The translations under genes were made by a program, and so were the position numbers. From Corbicula japonica (Eukaryota > Mollusca > Bivalvia > Venerida > Cyrenidae), in assembly GCA_038501625.1 (NCBI GenBank), contig JAZAYU010001075.1, positions 1-64,000 of the forward strand: 64,000 bases of DNA. Direction: 5' to 3'. This document shows, piece by piece, positions 11,391-21,760 of this stretch (position 1 is its first letter; each line of letters opens with the position of its first letter). The notes beneath the pieces are model-generated. The model saw only the letters and a list, made by a program, of their open reading frames with translations. It was not told the origin of the DNA and ran no database searches.

Positions 11391-11715
11391 AATGGATAAG
11401 CTGGAAGAACACGGAGTTTAAGTGTGGTGTACAGTCAAGTAAAATCGGTGAAATATGCATATCAGGAATTGTCACATCCAGCAGACACAGCCTCACCGCA
11501 CAGCCAAAAAGAGCATGGTTTAACAAAAATCAGTTTCAAAATAGACGCCACAAACAATTAACGAAAGTGAGAACCCGAAGGATTACCGCCTTGGAAGGGT
11601 CAGTGTCAAAACAATTTGCCACTGGGGGTTTAAACCAGGTTCTAGGGTGCACCAACCTGACAGTTGCCCCAACAGGTTCTCAAAAAGAGCAATGGGATCA
11701 GTTAAAAGTACACAC
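11391..11715 (+). repeat. Dispersed ~300 bp repeat, copy 1
   Basis: It shares ordered blocks with 19070-19325: ATATGCATATCAG, CACAGCCAA.AAGAG, GAGCATGGTTTA, GAGAACCCGA.GG.TTACC, CAAAACAATTTGCCACT, CAGGTTCTAGGGT and TTGCCCCAACAGGTT. Both copies are in the same orientation. It is non-coding and its class is unknown. The small minus-strand ORF at 11296-11526 only crosses it. Confidence 0.7.
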
Positions 11716-13640
11716 GGATAGAACATGATCTTTAGTTTATAATGGTAGTGGTGATCAAACTAGAAGACTTTGCCCCGGTATCACAAAAAAATTGAGTTGG
11801 AATCTAAACTCAAATCAAAGAAATTATTTTAAATTTGTGACGAAACGGTGCTTACTTGATTGGTTAAGATGTTAAAAGAAAGTTTTCATAATATTTCTTG
11901 TTTTTAATGCAAATTTCAAAATTTGTTATCTGAATAACCTGCTTAAAAATAATAAAAAAAATGATTGAGTGAAAATTTAAAATCTGAGTTCGTACTCAAA
12001 CATTAATTTTAAAAAATCTCAGTTAAATATAATGTTATTTGAAAAACTCCACGACAATAGGAAGATTTTATTTCATTTTATGTGGTATTCCAATCCAAGT
12101 AATCAAACAATAATTATCAAGAATTTAAATAAATGTGTTGAATAGAAAATTTAGTTTGTGCATAAGATTGTTAGTGATATCGGAGCCAGGTGACACTGAT
12201 GAGGGAAACGGTGAAAATGATAGATAATACACGCTATGTATTGTGTAACGGATCAAGTAAGAGAAAAAAGGAGAAGATATAACGACCAACAGAAACTGAA
12301 AGGGAAATTTTGAACTCCAGAAACATACCAGAAAGAGAAAGATATCTGATATTTAATACCCGGCAAAACGCTAAAAATGGAGACTATCTTGTGTCAGAAA
12401 TATTCTGACCAGCCCGAGTAGAGAGAATGTTGGAATTCAAGACCCAACAGAAAGGAGATTCTGATTCTTTTAAAACAAAATACACGAGTGTTTTGAATTT
12501 TCCTAAGATAATGTTATATGTTAAAAATAAAATTTCAATCTAACGCATTTAGTTGATAATTGCCAAAGAGCAAGCTAAGAGTGCAGCAAAACTATGACGA
12601 ACGAACCTCAGAATGCAATACAAATTGACTTTGAATGTGTCAAAAATATTGCACTGACACCAATATCTGTCTCCGCCATCTTTTCCCCATCGATGTCACC
12701 GATCTAGTTCCAATTATTGGTAAATACTTTAAAACAATAACATTATTTTAATAATTACAGTAAGGTAGACAGCACATGTCAAGCAATTACATTTATATTT
12801 GTATGTTGAATATTAAAGGGGGATTGTCTAGAATATGTAACAAGCAACTAAACACCAGCCTTAAGAGTAAACAGCTGTTCAAATTTTATCTTCAGTCAGG
12901 TTCATCGTTATAAGACGATCAATATCAGTCGGACCGAGAAATAAGCAAAAAAACTACCTGGAGTGAGTGATTTTGTAACGTATTATAGCCACGCTGTTAC
13001 GTAAACATTTAGTTAACCATGTAACGATAAGTAGTCGTAATTGTTCACGACTTTTATTTATTGCAATACATTTAAATGGACTGGAAAAAATATTAAAAAT
13101 AACTTTTTAAGATTTACTTTTAGACATTTGATATAACCATCAAAGGTATCTTTCATTTGGCAGTGCTGGTTCATCCCCGCCCTGCGCCTTAACCTTTTTA
13201 ATGCATGAAATTTAGGTAGAAACGGCGATGCACTTTATGACAAAAATACATAAAACATTTCTTTTATTGGAGAATTGTCAAAACTGAAGATCAAACAAAG
13301 ACAAATATCTAAACTCTAAAGAGTATATAGAACCTTGTTTCAAAAGACTTCAATAAAAGCCCACAGAATATTTACATTGTCGCCAAAACAAGTACTGTTA
13401 TTTTCATAACACCAACAGAGTGTTTAGTATTGAAAACTATTGACATAAAACGGGTTTTCACAATAGCGCTATTATCTGTTAACGATATTTTACCCGTATG
13501 TGTGGACTCATTGATTTCAGTACGATTAATACAACAATTCAGTAGAACTATATTTTTAATCGAAGTGTAATTATTGTGAAGTTTGTTTATGATTAATTTA
13601 TTCAGATATTCAGAATTATCGGAAAAGTTTTTTGTTTTGT
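11716..13640. other. Unassigned DNA with a weak inverted pair
   Basis: Near 11790-12015 there are imperfect GAGTT..AACTCAAA / TTGAGT..GAACTC pairs like the ends of the 2550-2920 elements, so a decayed member of that family is possible. 12200-12480 is purine-rich. No gene is seen. Confidence 0.35.
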
Positions 13641-13644
13641 TTTT

Positions 13645-14420
13645 TTCGGCGTTAGCTGTCTAAGCTCACTTTTGACCTAGTTTTTCGACCAATGAAATAT
13701 TGTAAATAAAACTTATTATGCAGCGGGAAAATCAAATAGATTATTTTGGTTATTAGTGCGTCTCGTTAATGATTACCGTAACGATTTTTATATTGTGTGT
13801 TAGTATTTACATGGCACTTATATGTTCGGGCATTTTCGTTTTTAAAAGCGATAATTGTATTGGAGAAAAAAGTATTTACTGTATAAATAACCAGTTAAGT
13901 CAATTGATGGCTTAAATACGATTTTATATGGAATATTCATGGGTGTCAGGTAAACACTCGAGTACAATACACAGTGTAAAACGACAGAGAAGTGCAGATA
14001 TTTCTGGTTCTTACTGGTTCCTTTCTAGTTCCTTTGATACTGATTGTTAATTTCAAGTCGAGATATTTAAATCGCCTTGGTGTAGTGGTTATCACACTCG
14101 CCTGTTAAGCGGAGACCCCGGGTTCAATACTCGGGAGGGACACGTTTTTTAAGTTAATTTACGTAAAAGTTGGTAGATTTCGCTCTGGTAACAAGTTGTT
14201 ATTATTTTCATTTATTGTATTTTAATAACATTTATTCGTCATTAGTACTAACTCTACAAGAGTTATTTTATTGAAACTGAATAAATGTACAGTTAATGTT
14301 AGACATTCTTCTTTAATCGACGTATTATCACAAGACGAAATTTTTGCACGCTCTTTATTTCTTTCTTTCTTATATATAAAAATCTTTTCCATCAACGCCG
14401 TTTATCTTTTTTTAAAGATA
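13645..14420 (+). mobile_element. tRNA-bearing repeat element, copy 1 (~780 bp)
   Basis: The start (TTAGCTGTCTAAGCTCACTT and on, 13651) and the end (AACGCCGTTTATC then AAAGATATTTCTTGTT, about 14393-14430) are shared with 29207-30140. So are the internal GACCTAGTTTTTCGACCAAT block, the GGAATATTC.TGGGTGTCA block and the central tRNA-like sequence. There are no TIRs. On the minus strand the shared end reads CTAA, which would suit a Helitron-type 3' end, but this is weak evidence. It is non-autonomous: no protein is encoded. Confidence 0.65.
14071..14142 (+). tRNA. tRNA-like sequence (anticodon position GTT), probable pseudogene
   Basis: The layout is tRNA-like: TGGTGTAGTGGTTATCAC (A box/D arm), anticodon arm CTCGC-CTGTTAA-GCGGA, and T arm CCGGG-TTCAATA-CTCGG. 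The D arm resembles animal tRNA-Val or tRNA-Asp, while the anticodon position reads GTT (Asn). The acceptor ATCGCCT against GAGGGAC pairs at only about 4 of 7 positions, one of them a wobble, so it is unlikely to be charged. It lies in the middle of a repeat, as in the copy at 29641. Confidence 0.4.
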
Positions 14421-14430
14421 TTTCTTGTTT

Positions 14431-15150
14431 TAAATATGAAATATTTCGAAATATGTTTTTTTCTGTTAATTAAACGGTAAAACTGATTAGAAACAATAAA
14501 ATGTGTTTCGTTCTTACGTTTACAAACGTTTTATTTCTAGTAATTGAGTAAAGAATATTCAGGATGTGAAAGCCGTCAAAATATTTATTGTGTTACCCAG
14601 TCACCGTTTTGCGATATTGAGTATCACTACTGTAACAGCAATCATGGCGGAATGCTATAATAAACAACGGTATGTACTTTAGTTTTGTCATGATTTTTCC
14701 CTACACGAAATGTGTATAAGATGATCTTTCTGACTTCATGATGAGTAACTGGCTTTTGCTACAAGATGCTCCACTTCAAACAAACTTTGAAGTAAAACTT
14801 GGAGGATTTGCAAAGAAAGATGCTATTGCGCGAAATGTATGTCATTTGCATGTCGGCATAAGGCCAAGATCGATTTCATGTTACACGTTTATATCGGTAA
14901 AATTATCCAGAGTGAGTCCCAAATGAAATATTTCCAAATTAATTCAGCCAGTCAGATGCCCGAAACGATCTACATATAATTTTTTCCGGTCCTTCTGCAC
15001 TACTAAGAGAAGAACCTGTTTGGAAAACCACTTCATGAATTGATGTTGAGGCTTTAGTTAAGTCAATGCTATTTTCTTTACTATACAAAAATAGCCTTTA
15101 TTATACTGATCACATTGATACTATTTATTATAAGTATTATGTTTTATCAG
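14431..15150 (+). other. 5' flank of the TRIM-like gene; possible splice acceptor at its end
   Basis: No second coding exon is recognisable. A pyrimidine-containing tract ending TATGTTTTATCAG at 15138-15150 lies just before GGACATGG, so an intron in the 5' UTR could end at 15150. The ORF at 14738-14926 has no recognisable domain. Confidence 0.35.
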
Positions 15151-15154
15151 GGAC

Positions 15155-16174
15155 ATGGATACGAACAAACAAGAAATGAATACGACTCCTGGTGCAAATA
15201 TCAGTTCCGATGAAGATTATGAAATTCCCTGCACTCCATGTAGTTTCAGTGACAAACAGTTACCGTGTTGGAAGTATTGCCTTATATGTGAAGACTACCT
15301 GTGTAAGTCCTGCGTAGAGCAACACACATTCTCTTCTGCTACCAATACACATATCCTGTTGGATAAATCCGAGATGCCAGTCAAAATAAAGCAAATTACA
15401 AAAAGAAACGAAGAGTTTGAAGAGGAGTGTGAAGAACATGAACATATGATGCTTTCGTATAAATGCAAAAATTGTACAAAGATCGGATGCGAAACATGCA
15501 TGCGAGAGCAACACAATCACTGTTCAGGAGTTGCATATATACCAGACCTTACCGAAAACATCAATTTTGACAACAGACTAACCAGACTCAGAAAGCAATT
15601 TGATTTTCCAGTAAACCGATCCGCCATAAACAAGTTAAATAGTGTAAAAAGTAAAATTCCAAGATATGAATATGCGATACAGAAATATGCAAATGACGCT
15701 CGGCTGCAAGTAAAACAATTCCACAAAGCAATGCACGAAGCGCTAGTGAATCTAGAGGCTGAAATGGAGAGCAAAATTGACAAAATTTCTCAAGAAGACG
15801 TCATGATTCTAGATCTTCTTTCCAAAAAGTGCGATATATTTATAGAAAAGTTTGAGAAATTGAAAAGCAAGATTTCGAAAAACGAATCAAATGAGAATAA
15901 GAACAAATGGTTTGTAAGTTGTTATCTCATGCATGAAGAAGAAGAGAAGTTTGAGAAAGACAATATCATTGAACATTTGGAGAAGTTATTAACAGTTAGA
16001 AGTATCAAATTCAAACCAGGTTTTGGAATTCAACCAAGTGGTAAACTCGAATTGGGAGATATCATAGAATACAATAAGCAACGAAAGGAGGAAGCCACAT
16101 GGAAAAAACTCGGTACAATAAATACTTTATCTCAAGCCGAGATTACTGAAAAAAAAAAGAATATGGTATGGTAG
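15155..16174 (+). CDS. TRIM-like B-box/coiled-coil protein, N-terminal part
   Basis: The 339-codon ORF encodes the front half of a RING-less TRIM-like protein. Residues 26-66 form a first B-box (C26xxC29, C42xxC45, C50xxC53, H57, H66). Residues 92-122 form a B-box 2 (C92xxH95, C104xxC107, C112xxC115, H120, H122). All zinc ligands are present. Residues ~125-290 are charged and helical, as a coiled coil would be. The ATG follows a possible splice acceptor, and the short leader before the first B-box leaves no room for a RING. The frame ends at TAG (16172-16174) just after an A10 run, and the NHL half continues one frame over. By family such proteins bind ligands or RNA through the propeller. 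With no RING, E3 ligase activity is not expected. The large family in bivalves is usually linked to immune or developmental roles, but the role here is unknown. Confidence 0.85.
   Translation: MDTNKQEMNTTPGANISSDEDYEIPCTPCSFSDKQLPCWKYCLICEDYLCKSCVEQHTFSSATNTHILLDKSEMPVKIKQITKRNEEFEEECEEHEHMMLSYKCKNCTKIGCETCMREQHNHCSGVAYIPDLTENINFDNRLTRLRKQFDFPVNRSAINKLNSVKSKIPRYEYAIQKYANDARLQVKQFHKAMHEALVNLEAEMESKIDKISQEDVMILDLLSKKCDIFIEKFEKLKSKISKNESNENKNKWFVSCYLMHEEEEKFEKDNIIEHLEKLLTVRSIKFKPGFGIQPSGKLELGDIIEYNKQRKEEATWKKLGTINTLSQAEITEKKKNMVW
16149..16159 (+). other. A10 homopolymer / A AAA AAG heptamer at the frame change
   Basis: Ten As at 16149-16158 are followed by G. In the upstream frame the codons are GAA AAA AAA AAG, so 16153-16159 is an in-frame A AAA AAG, a canonical -1 slippery heptamer. 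A -1 slip here enters the NHL frame at GAA (16159). No strong downstream hairpin is obvious. An uncounted A in the assembly would have the same effect. Confidence 0.7.
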
Positions 16175-16956
16175 CATATGGTAGTACTATTTGTTCAGTC
16201 TGCGCATGCATAATATTAAACGATGGCAGACTTCTTGTGGCTGACCTTCGAAAAAGATCGATTCGTTTGTGTGACACAACGTTAAATGATGAGAGAAACG
16301 AAGACATTTCAAATGTTTTAGCTATGGTAGAGTTAGAAAATCAAGCGGGTGATCTAGCACAGATTAATGATAATCTTGCTGTAGCAACTCTACCAAATGA
16401 GAAAAATATTCAATTTTTAGAGATTGAAGATGACATATTAAAAACCGGAAATGCTATTGGGGTAAACGGAGAATGTTACGGCATTGGTTGTGTGAACAAT
16501 AAAATTTTCGTTGGATATAGGAGCCCCAAGCTAATTGAAATCATGGATTTGAATGGACAGGTTATAAAAAGCATCACTGAGAACAGTGATTCTGGATTCA
16601 CGTTTAATTTTCCACGGAATATAACATGCGATAGTGAAAGAGGGCTGGTGTATATAGCAGATTCGGACGCAAATGCTATTGTTGCAATCAACCTTGAAGG
16701 GGAAATTTTAATAGTCTTTAAAGACGGTGGAATGGTGAAGCCGTTGGCAGTGACAATGGGAAAAGAAGGATCGGTTCTTGTAGCTGTAGATTCGCCGTAT
16801 AGTGTACAAAGAATAGCACCAGATTTCATTTCATGCGAAGTGTTGAAGTATAAGGATGACACATGGAACATACAACACCTTGCCTATTCTTCCTCAGAAA
16901 ACCGTTTGTTCTTTGGAACTAATTCGAACTTCATCAACGTGAGAGAAATAAATTGA
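16150..16956 (+). CDS. TRIM-like protein, C-terminal NHL-type beta-propeller part
   Basis: The ORF is open from 16150 (first ATG at 16168) to the stop at 16954-16956. It encodes repeated propeller blades such as IILNDGRLLVADLRKRSIRL, NNKIFVGYRSPKLIEIMDLN, RGLVYIADSDANAIVAINLE and ENRLFFGTNSNFINVREIN. This is the pattern of NHL/6-bladed propellers at the C-terminus of TRIM2/3/71-like and bivalve TRIM-like proteins. It is not a separate gene: shifting one base back at the A-run joins it to the upstream frame as ...EITEKKKKEYGMVAYGS, giving about 600 residues in total. No in-frame stop interrupts the propeller, which argues for recent breakage, an assembly error, or frameshifting. It is not an old pseudogene by this measure. 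Confidence 0.85.
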   Translation, partial: KKKEYGMVAYGSTICSVCACIILNDGRLLVADLRKRSIRLCDTTLNDERNEDISNVLAMVELENQAGDLAQINDNLAVATLPNEKNIQFLEIEDDILKTGNAIGVNGECYGIGCVNNKIFVGYRSPKLIEIMDLNGQVIKSITENSDSGFTFNFPRNITCDSERGLVYIADSDANAIVAINLEGEILIVFKDGGMVKPLAVTMGKEGSVLVAVDSPYSVQRIAPDFISCEVLKYKDDTWNIQHLAYSSSENRLFFGTNSNFINVREIN

Positions 16957-17393
16957 ATAGGAAAACCAGATGTAAATTGAGTTTTTTTTAAATATGAGGC
17001 ATTTTAGAATTTTTTTTCTTTTTTTTCCAATATACCAAGAAGCGTTTCAAGATGAAACATCCGTGCAAAAAGTTGTTAATTTTGGCATAATGTTTCGTGA
17101 CTCAAGCAAACACTGAAACCGTTCCAACAACGGTCCTCATAGTGTTTTATATCTTAAAAAGTTACTCTTTGACAAAAAAACAACAACTCGAATTTGCTTG
17201 AATTTCAAAAATGATAAATTCTTATGACTGCTCAGACTTAATAATTACCAAATCATATGCAAATCACATGCATTTTTATTCTTGCGATCTTGGATCGAAC
17301 TGATTTATTCAGCAGAAGGCTGATCACCGAGCATTATCAACGCTGAATATCGTGTTTTAGCCTTTCTTTTTGAATTAAGATATGGTCTTTACT

Positions 17394-17399
17394 AATAAA
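17394..17399 (+). promoter_or_regulatory. Candidate polyadenylation signal
   Basis: AATAAA lies about 440 bp after the stop of the TRIM-like gene, in an AT-rich 3' flank. Such hexamers are frequent by chance here. Confidence 0.3.
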
Positions 17400-19069
17400 G
17401 TTGAGAAGAGATATTAACTTTTATATTCTGTTATTTATAAACATCGAAGGAGAAATACATACAGTGTTGCAGTTGTGAGTTTTAAACTGCAGTTGTATTT
17501 TCGAACTAAATACGGGTAACGCCTTTAAAACATTTAAAATTTAATAATCATGCTTTCACAGTCGTTTATCGTGTGCAATATTTTATAAATTTTTTATATA
17601 TACATGTATCCTCCGGTACTCTATTCCAACGCATCACTATTCTGACGCACTTTTTTTGTGACTTCGTTCTCGACACGGAAAAAAAATGTTTGACGTCACT
17701 TTTGTTGAGTTTTTTCATAATCATCACAGAGATTTCTTTTGAGCAAAAATGTGCAAAGTAAGGGATTTTGATGTTTTTCTTTGTAATATTTTACACTAAG
17801 CTATGAAAAATATAGGTTTTTATTAATTCCATTTTCAAACATGGTATTTTCAGTGAAAAAATACAAAAAGAGAAACAAAGCAGCTGATATCCCCTCGCTC
17901 ACTATTTTATGAACAGTGAAAATCAAGTGCTTTTTACGTTTTGGTATCATTAAATATAGTAACCAGTCAAGTGCGTCGTTTCATTGTACTCAGTTCAGCC
18001 ATATTGAATACCCCCCACTTGTCTAATTGTGATATGTTTGGTTTGAAAATGGAATCCAGGTATTTAAAAATGCTCTCAGACGATGGATAAATAAGTTATC
18101 CTCGCAATAAAAAGGCAATGAATTTTTTTTTTTCCATTTGGTTCCCCTAAGTTATAAACGTTTGTTAGGTGCGTCGGAACTGTGTACTCGATGATATATG
18201 CCCATATTTATGGATCGGCCTTAAATATAGAATGCACGCTCCTTAATTTCCCTTCCTGAGCACAACCTTATGTTGTCGTCCGTCATTTTGTTTTGAATTT
18301 AGGTAAACATGCATATTGTTAAACCGATCTACTTATTCAAGCAACAAAAATTATTGAAATCGTTGGTTAACAAGACGGCTTTTTCTTTTTCATTTCACTA
18401 AATATACACTAAATAATTTAGTGGTTGAGCTCATTTAACACACCACTAGAGACAATACGTAATCAATGGGCTGTACTATGAACTGCGAACTTGAGCGTTG
18501 ATATGTCGTTTTTAAGGGCGATTTTACTTAAAGGATTTTTGATGCAGCGTGTCGAAAAAAAATCACAAATCATTTTGTGTTTGACCTTGGACGGGAAAGG
18601 TAGGCTGTTAGATGACTATATTGGCATTTAATGTAGCAGTAATCCTGCTAAAGCAGGTGAATCTTTTTCGTTTTTTAGGGGGTGGGGGGGGGCGGTGGAG
18701 GCGGGACCTGACATTGTATCTATTAACAGCATGGTTTTACAACTTTCGAGATAAAATGGCGTCCATGTTAGGACCCTTTGAGTGTTAAAAGAAATAAAGT
18801 TGTTTAAGGAGTTGCGAAACCATTAAAATAATTTGATGTGTCATTAATACATTTTGAACAATTTAACAAAGCATTTGTTTTTATGATTCAGAGAAACCGA
18901 TAAAGTGAGGTTTATCCAACATGAAAGTCAAAAACTCGACGTTATTCCAAAAGAAACGATGGCTCGACTGAGACACGTCTATTGTTGAACTGTACCAGAA
19001 ACACTTGCTTCTAATTCAGCAAGTCAAATCATCCTACAAAATTTAGTGTTTGATTCCACATAATGCGAT
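17400..19069. other. Unassigned DNA with one G-rich tract
   Basis: No coding region is recognised. At 18677-18705 there is a run of closely spaced G blocks (GGGGG, nine Gs, GG, GG, GGG). Two similar GTGCGTCG.-containing stretches near 17970 and 18169 may be a faint duplication. Confidence 0.35.
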
Positions 19070-19325
19070 TGCGGCAATGATAAAAAGTAAAATATGTATA
19101 TCAGAAAATGCCTCATAGCCTCCATACACAGCCAAGAAGAAGAGAAAGAGAGAGCATGGTTTATAAAATTATCTAGTTCAAAACAGTCACCACAAACAAA
19201 TGAACACAAATGAGAACCCGAGGGTTACCACATTGTAAGGTCAGTGGCAAAACAATTTACCACTAGGGCTTTTAACTAGGTTCTAGGGTTCAACAACCTC
19301 ACACTTGCCCCAGCAGGTTTTCATA
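19070..19325 (+). repeat. Dispersed ~300 bp repeat, copy 2
   Basis: It matches 11391-11715 in the same order and orientation (GAGCATGGTTTA, GAGAACCCGAGGGTTACC, CAAAACAATTTACCACTAGG, TTGCCCCAGCAGGTT). It is non-coding, and its boundaries are approximate. Confidence 0.7.
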
Positions 19326-20772
19326 TGAACACACAAGTACAAGTTGTTTTGGTGACAAAATTCATACCCACCAATCAACTAATCATTGTTTGCTTGCAAA
19401 AGCAAATAATCATACAAAACATAAAATGTTAATAGCTTTGTCAAGCAAAAGGACGGGTACTCAATGATCTTACCGATGTCAGAGCAAGAACACAATGAAA
19501 GGGATACAAGAAACAGACCGAGCTTCTAAGTTGTTATTTTTAAGATTTCCATATAAACCTTTATAAATTGTTCAACATCTGTTAATATCGTGCAACCAGA
19601 GAGGTAAGCATAAAAATCAACTGTAAATGAGTTAATCACAAGGCACGCAGAGCGCGGTAAAATACCATGTTGGTCGCCTTTCTTTTTGATTTTTCAGATG
19701 GTTTTACTAATAACATTGAGAAACAAGTGGTTGGAATCGGATGAGAAAAATTAAATTGATTAATTGGCTTTCTTCATGACCGATCATCAATTAAAGTCGA
19801 ATAATTTACGTATGTGTTTCTGTACTATTTTTTTTAATTTTATTAGTTACATAGATATATTAAAATGTTAGTAATCAAGTGAATTCATATTGGCCTTGTT
19901 ATTGGGCCTCGTGTAGTCAGATTTGCCAATGAATTCACTTGAATAATGACAACTTTTTTCATTAACAAAAAATCTATAGTTATTAGATTTTAAAATTAAT
20001 AATTTACCAGCTTGAAGAGATGAAGTGTTGATTCTTATTCAAAATTTCAAATGTTTGGCAATCTTCAATCAGTCTACAGATGTGATCTGGCTGGTATAAG
20101 ATACCAAGGAGATGCAGATATGCAAGTTGTTTCATTTAAAATAAATACAAAAACAACATTGCTATTCTGACACACTGTGGCAGCCAACTCTCTTGTTCAT
20201 CCAGTCTGAATGTTTATTATCCAGAACGAGTTTACTTCCTGACACATTCCATCCATGACTTTCGCATGAACTACTCTATTTAACATGTCTGTAAGTTATC
20301 AAAACTAACACTTGCTCAAATCAAGAGTAATCCGTGAAAATTCGCTGTTGATTGAGTTTCCGTCTTGCCGTTGCACAGAAAGATATTACCAAAAAGTGGC
20401 AACATAGACTTAACCTCTGCCGCTCTGGATCACTTCACCTTTTTTCTAATGATCAAATGCTGGATAAAATGCGTGTCAGTTACACAACAAAAGACTTCTT
20501 CTTGTTTTAAAACACTCCTGTCAACGGGCAGCCATGTTGCAACTATCGACATGGCGATTTTTCGTCATCTATAATTGACGAATTGTTTGTATCGTTGACG
20601 ATCACGTCATTTGGGGTTTCGTCATGGTTCGTCGACTTTATGATAAATCATCCCAACACTAGTAGAAACTTATATTGCCTTTTATTTTCTTTAGTTTAAT
20701 ACTTAAATATCCATAATATAGTGGCTGTGAAATACCTTTCACGACCGCCAAACTGCAAAATAGCGCTACTAA
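19326..20772. other. Unassigned DNA with a small hairpin
   Basis: Arms at 19873-19894 and 19925-19945 (AATCAAGTGAATTCAT / ATGAATTCACTTGA) form a hairpin with a ~30 bp loop, possibly a relic of the GTGAATTC MITE family. The ORF at 20365-20574 has no recognisable domain. Confidence 0.4.
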
Positions 20773-21760
20773 CAGGTTCCGGTTTATCTTTGCGAATCCG
20801 GTTTATTCGCAAACTCAGCTACCCGAAATATTGGTCCTATCGGCAATATTTGATGATATGATGATAAAATAGGTGGAACTGATAAATAGTTGGCATTTTG
20901 GATCGTTCTATGTCTTAAAATGACCTTGTGAGATGACTTGAAATCGAAAAAATCCCATGGGAGTTTTGAAAATCCCATGGGATTTTTGAGCTCCCATGGG
21001 AGCTCCCATGGGATTTTTCTCCCATTTTCTGGAAAATGGGAGAAAAAAATCATGGGATTTTTTTAGATTGTTTTATTTTGTCATATTTTGTGTTATTTTG
21101 CATAAATGATATGTAAGGACACATAAAATCTTCATATGCGTTCAAAATTTCAATTTTTAAAAAATCCCATGGGATTTTTCAGCCATAAAAAAATGGGAGA
21201 AAAATCCCATGGCAGAAAAACCCCATTTTAAAATGGTAGTTAATATCAACCAAACAATCGATAGAATTTGTCTAAGTTTTTACAAAATGTAAACATAAGA
21301 ACTATTTTTCTAAGTAACAGAACTGTTTTGGACATCAAAATGTAGCTGCGCGACATGATTTTTTTTGAATAATTTTTGTGTTGTATTAGATGTGTGAAGC
21401 TTTATTTCAGTGTAATATGTAGTTGAATAAGTATAAAATTAACATATTCGCAATGTTTGCATATGTATATAGTGCCACGATTAATTTTCCCATTTAAGTG
21501 TGGGATTTTTCTCCCATTTTGAAATGGGATTTTTTCTCCCATTTTGAAATGGGATGTTTCTCCCATTTTGAAATGGGATGTTTCTCCCATTTTGAAATGG
21601 GATGTTTCTCCCATTTTGAAATGGAATTTTTCTCCCATTTTGAAATGGGATTTTTCTCCCATATCGAAATGAGATTTTATCTCCAATTTTTAAAAAGGAT
21701 CTTGTCCTATTACGAATGGGATTTGTTTCTGCCATGTTTATATCAGATTGTTTAAAGAAT
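20773..21760 (+). mobile_element. Palindrome-array element, copy 1
   Basis: The left end, AACAGGTTCCGGTTTATCTT (20774), and the next ~170 bp match the reverse complement of 63705-63880. After this come three self-complementary modules: ATCCCATGGGAT-type palindromes (20949-21060), a second set (21165-21230) and a 24 bp tandem array (21489-21673). The other copy has the same order at 63.0-63.9 kb, inverted. No transposase and no TIRs were found. The right boundary is uncertain. The repeating small ORFs across the array exist because 24 is a multiple of three. Confidence 0.75.
21489..21673. repeat. Tandem array of eight 16 bp palindromes, 24 bp period
   Basis: Cores start at 21489, 21513, 21538, 21562, 21586, 21610, 21634 and 21658. 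The standard core is CCCATTTTGAAATGGG (7 bp arms, TG centre), joined by 8 bp linkers ATGTTTCT or ATTTTTCT. The first and last cores are diverged. Every unit can form a hairpin on either strand. Confidence 0.9.

Noticed and set aside
16476..16871. 131-codon minus-strand ORF
   Set aside because: Shadow of the NHL propeller coding region on the plus strand. No domain.
21489..21673. CRISPR-like array of short repeats
   Set aside because: The repeats are contiguous palindromes with 8 bp constant linkers and no unique spacers, the DNA is eukaryotic, and there are no cas genes.
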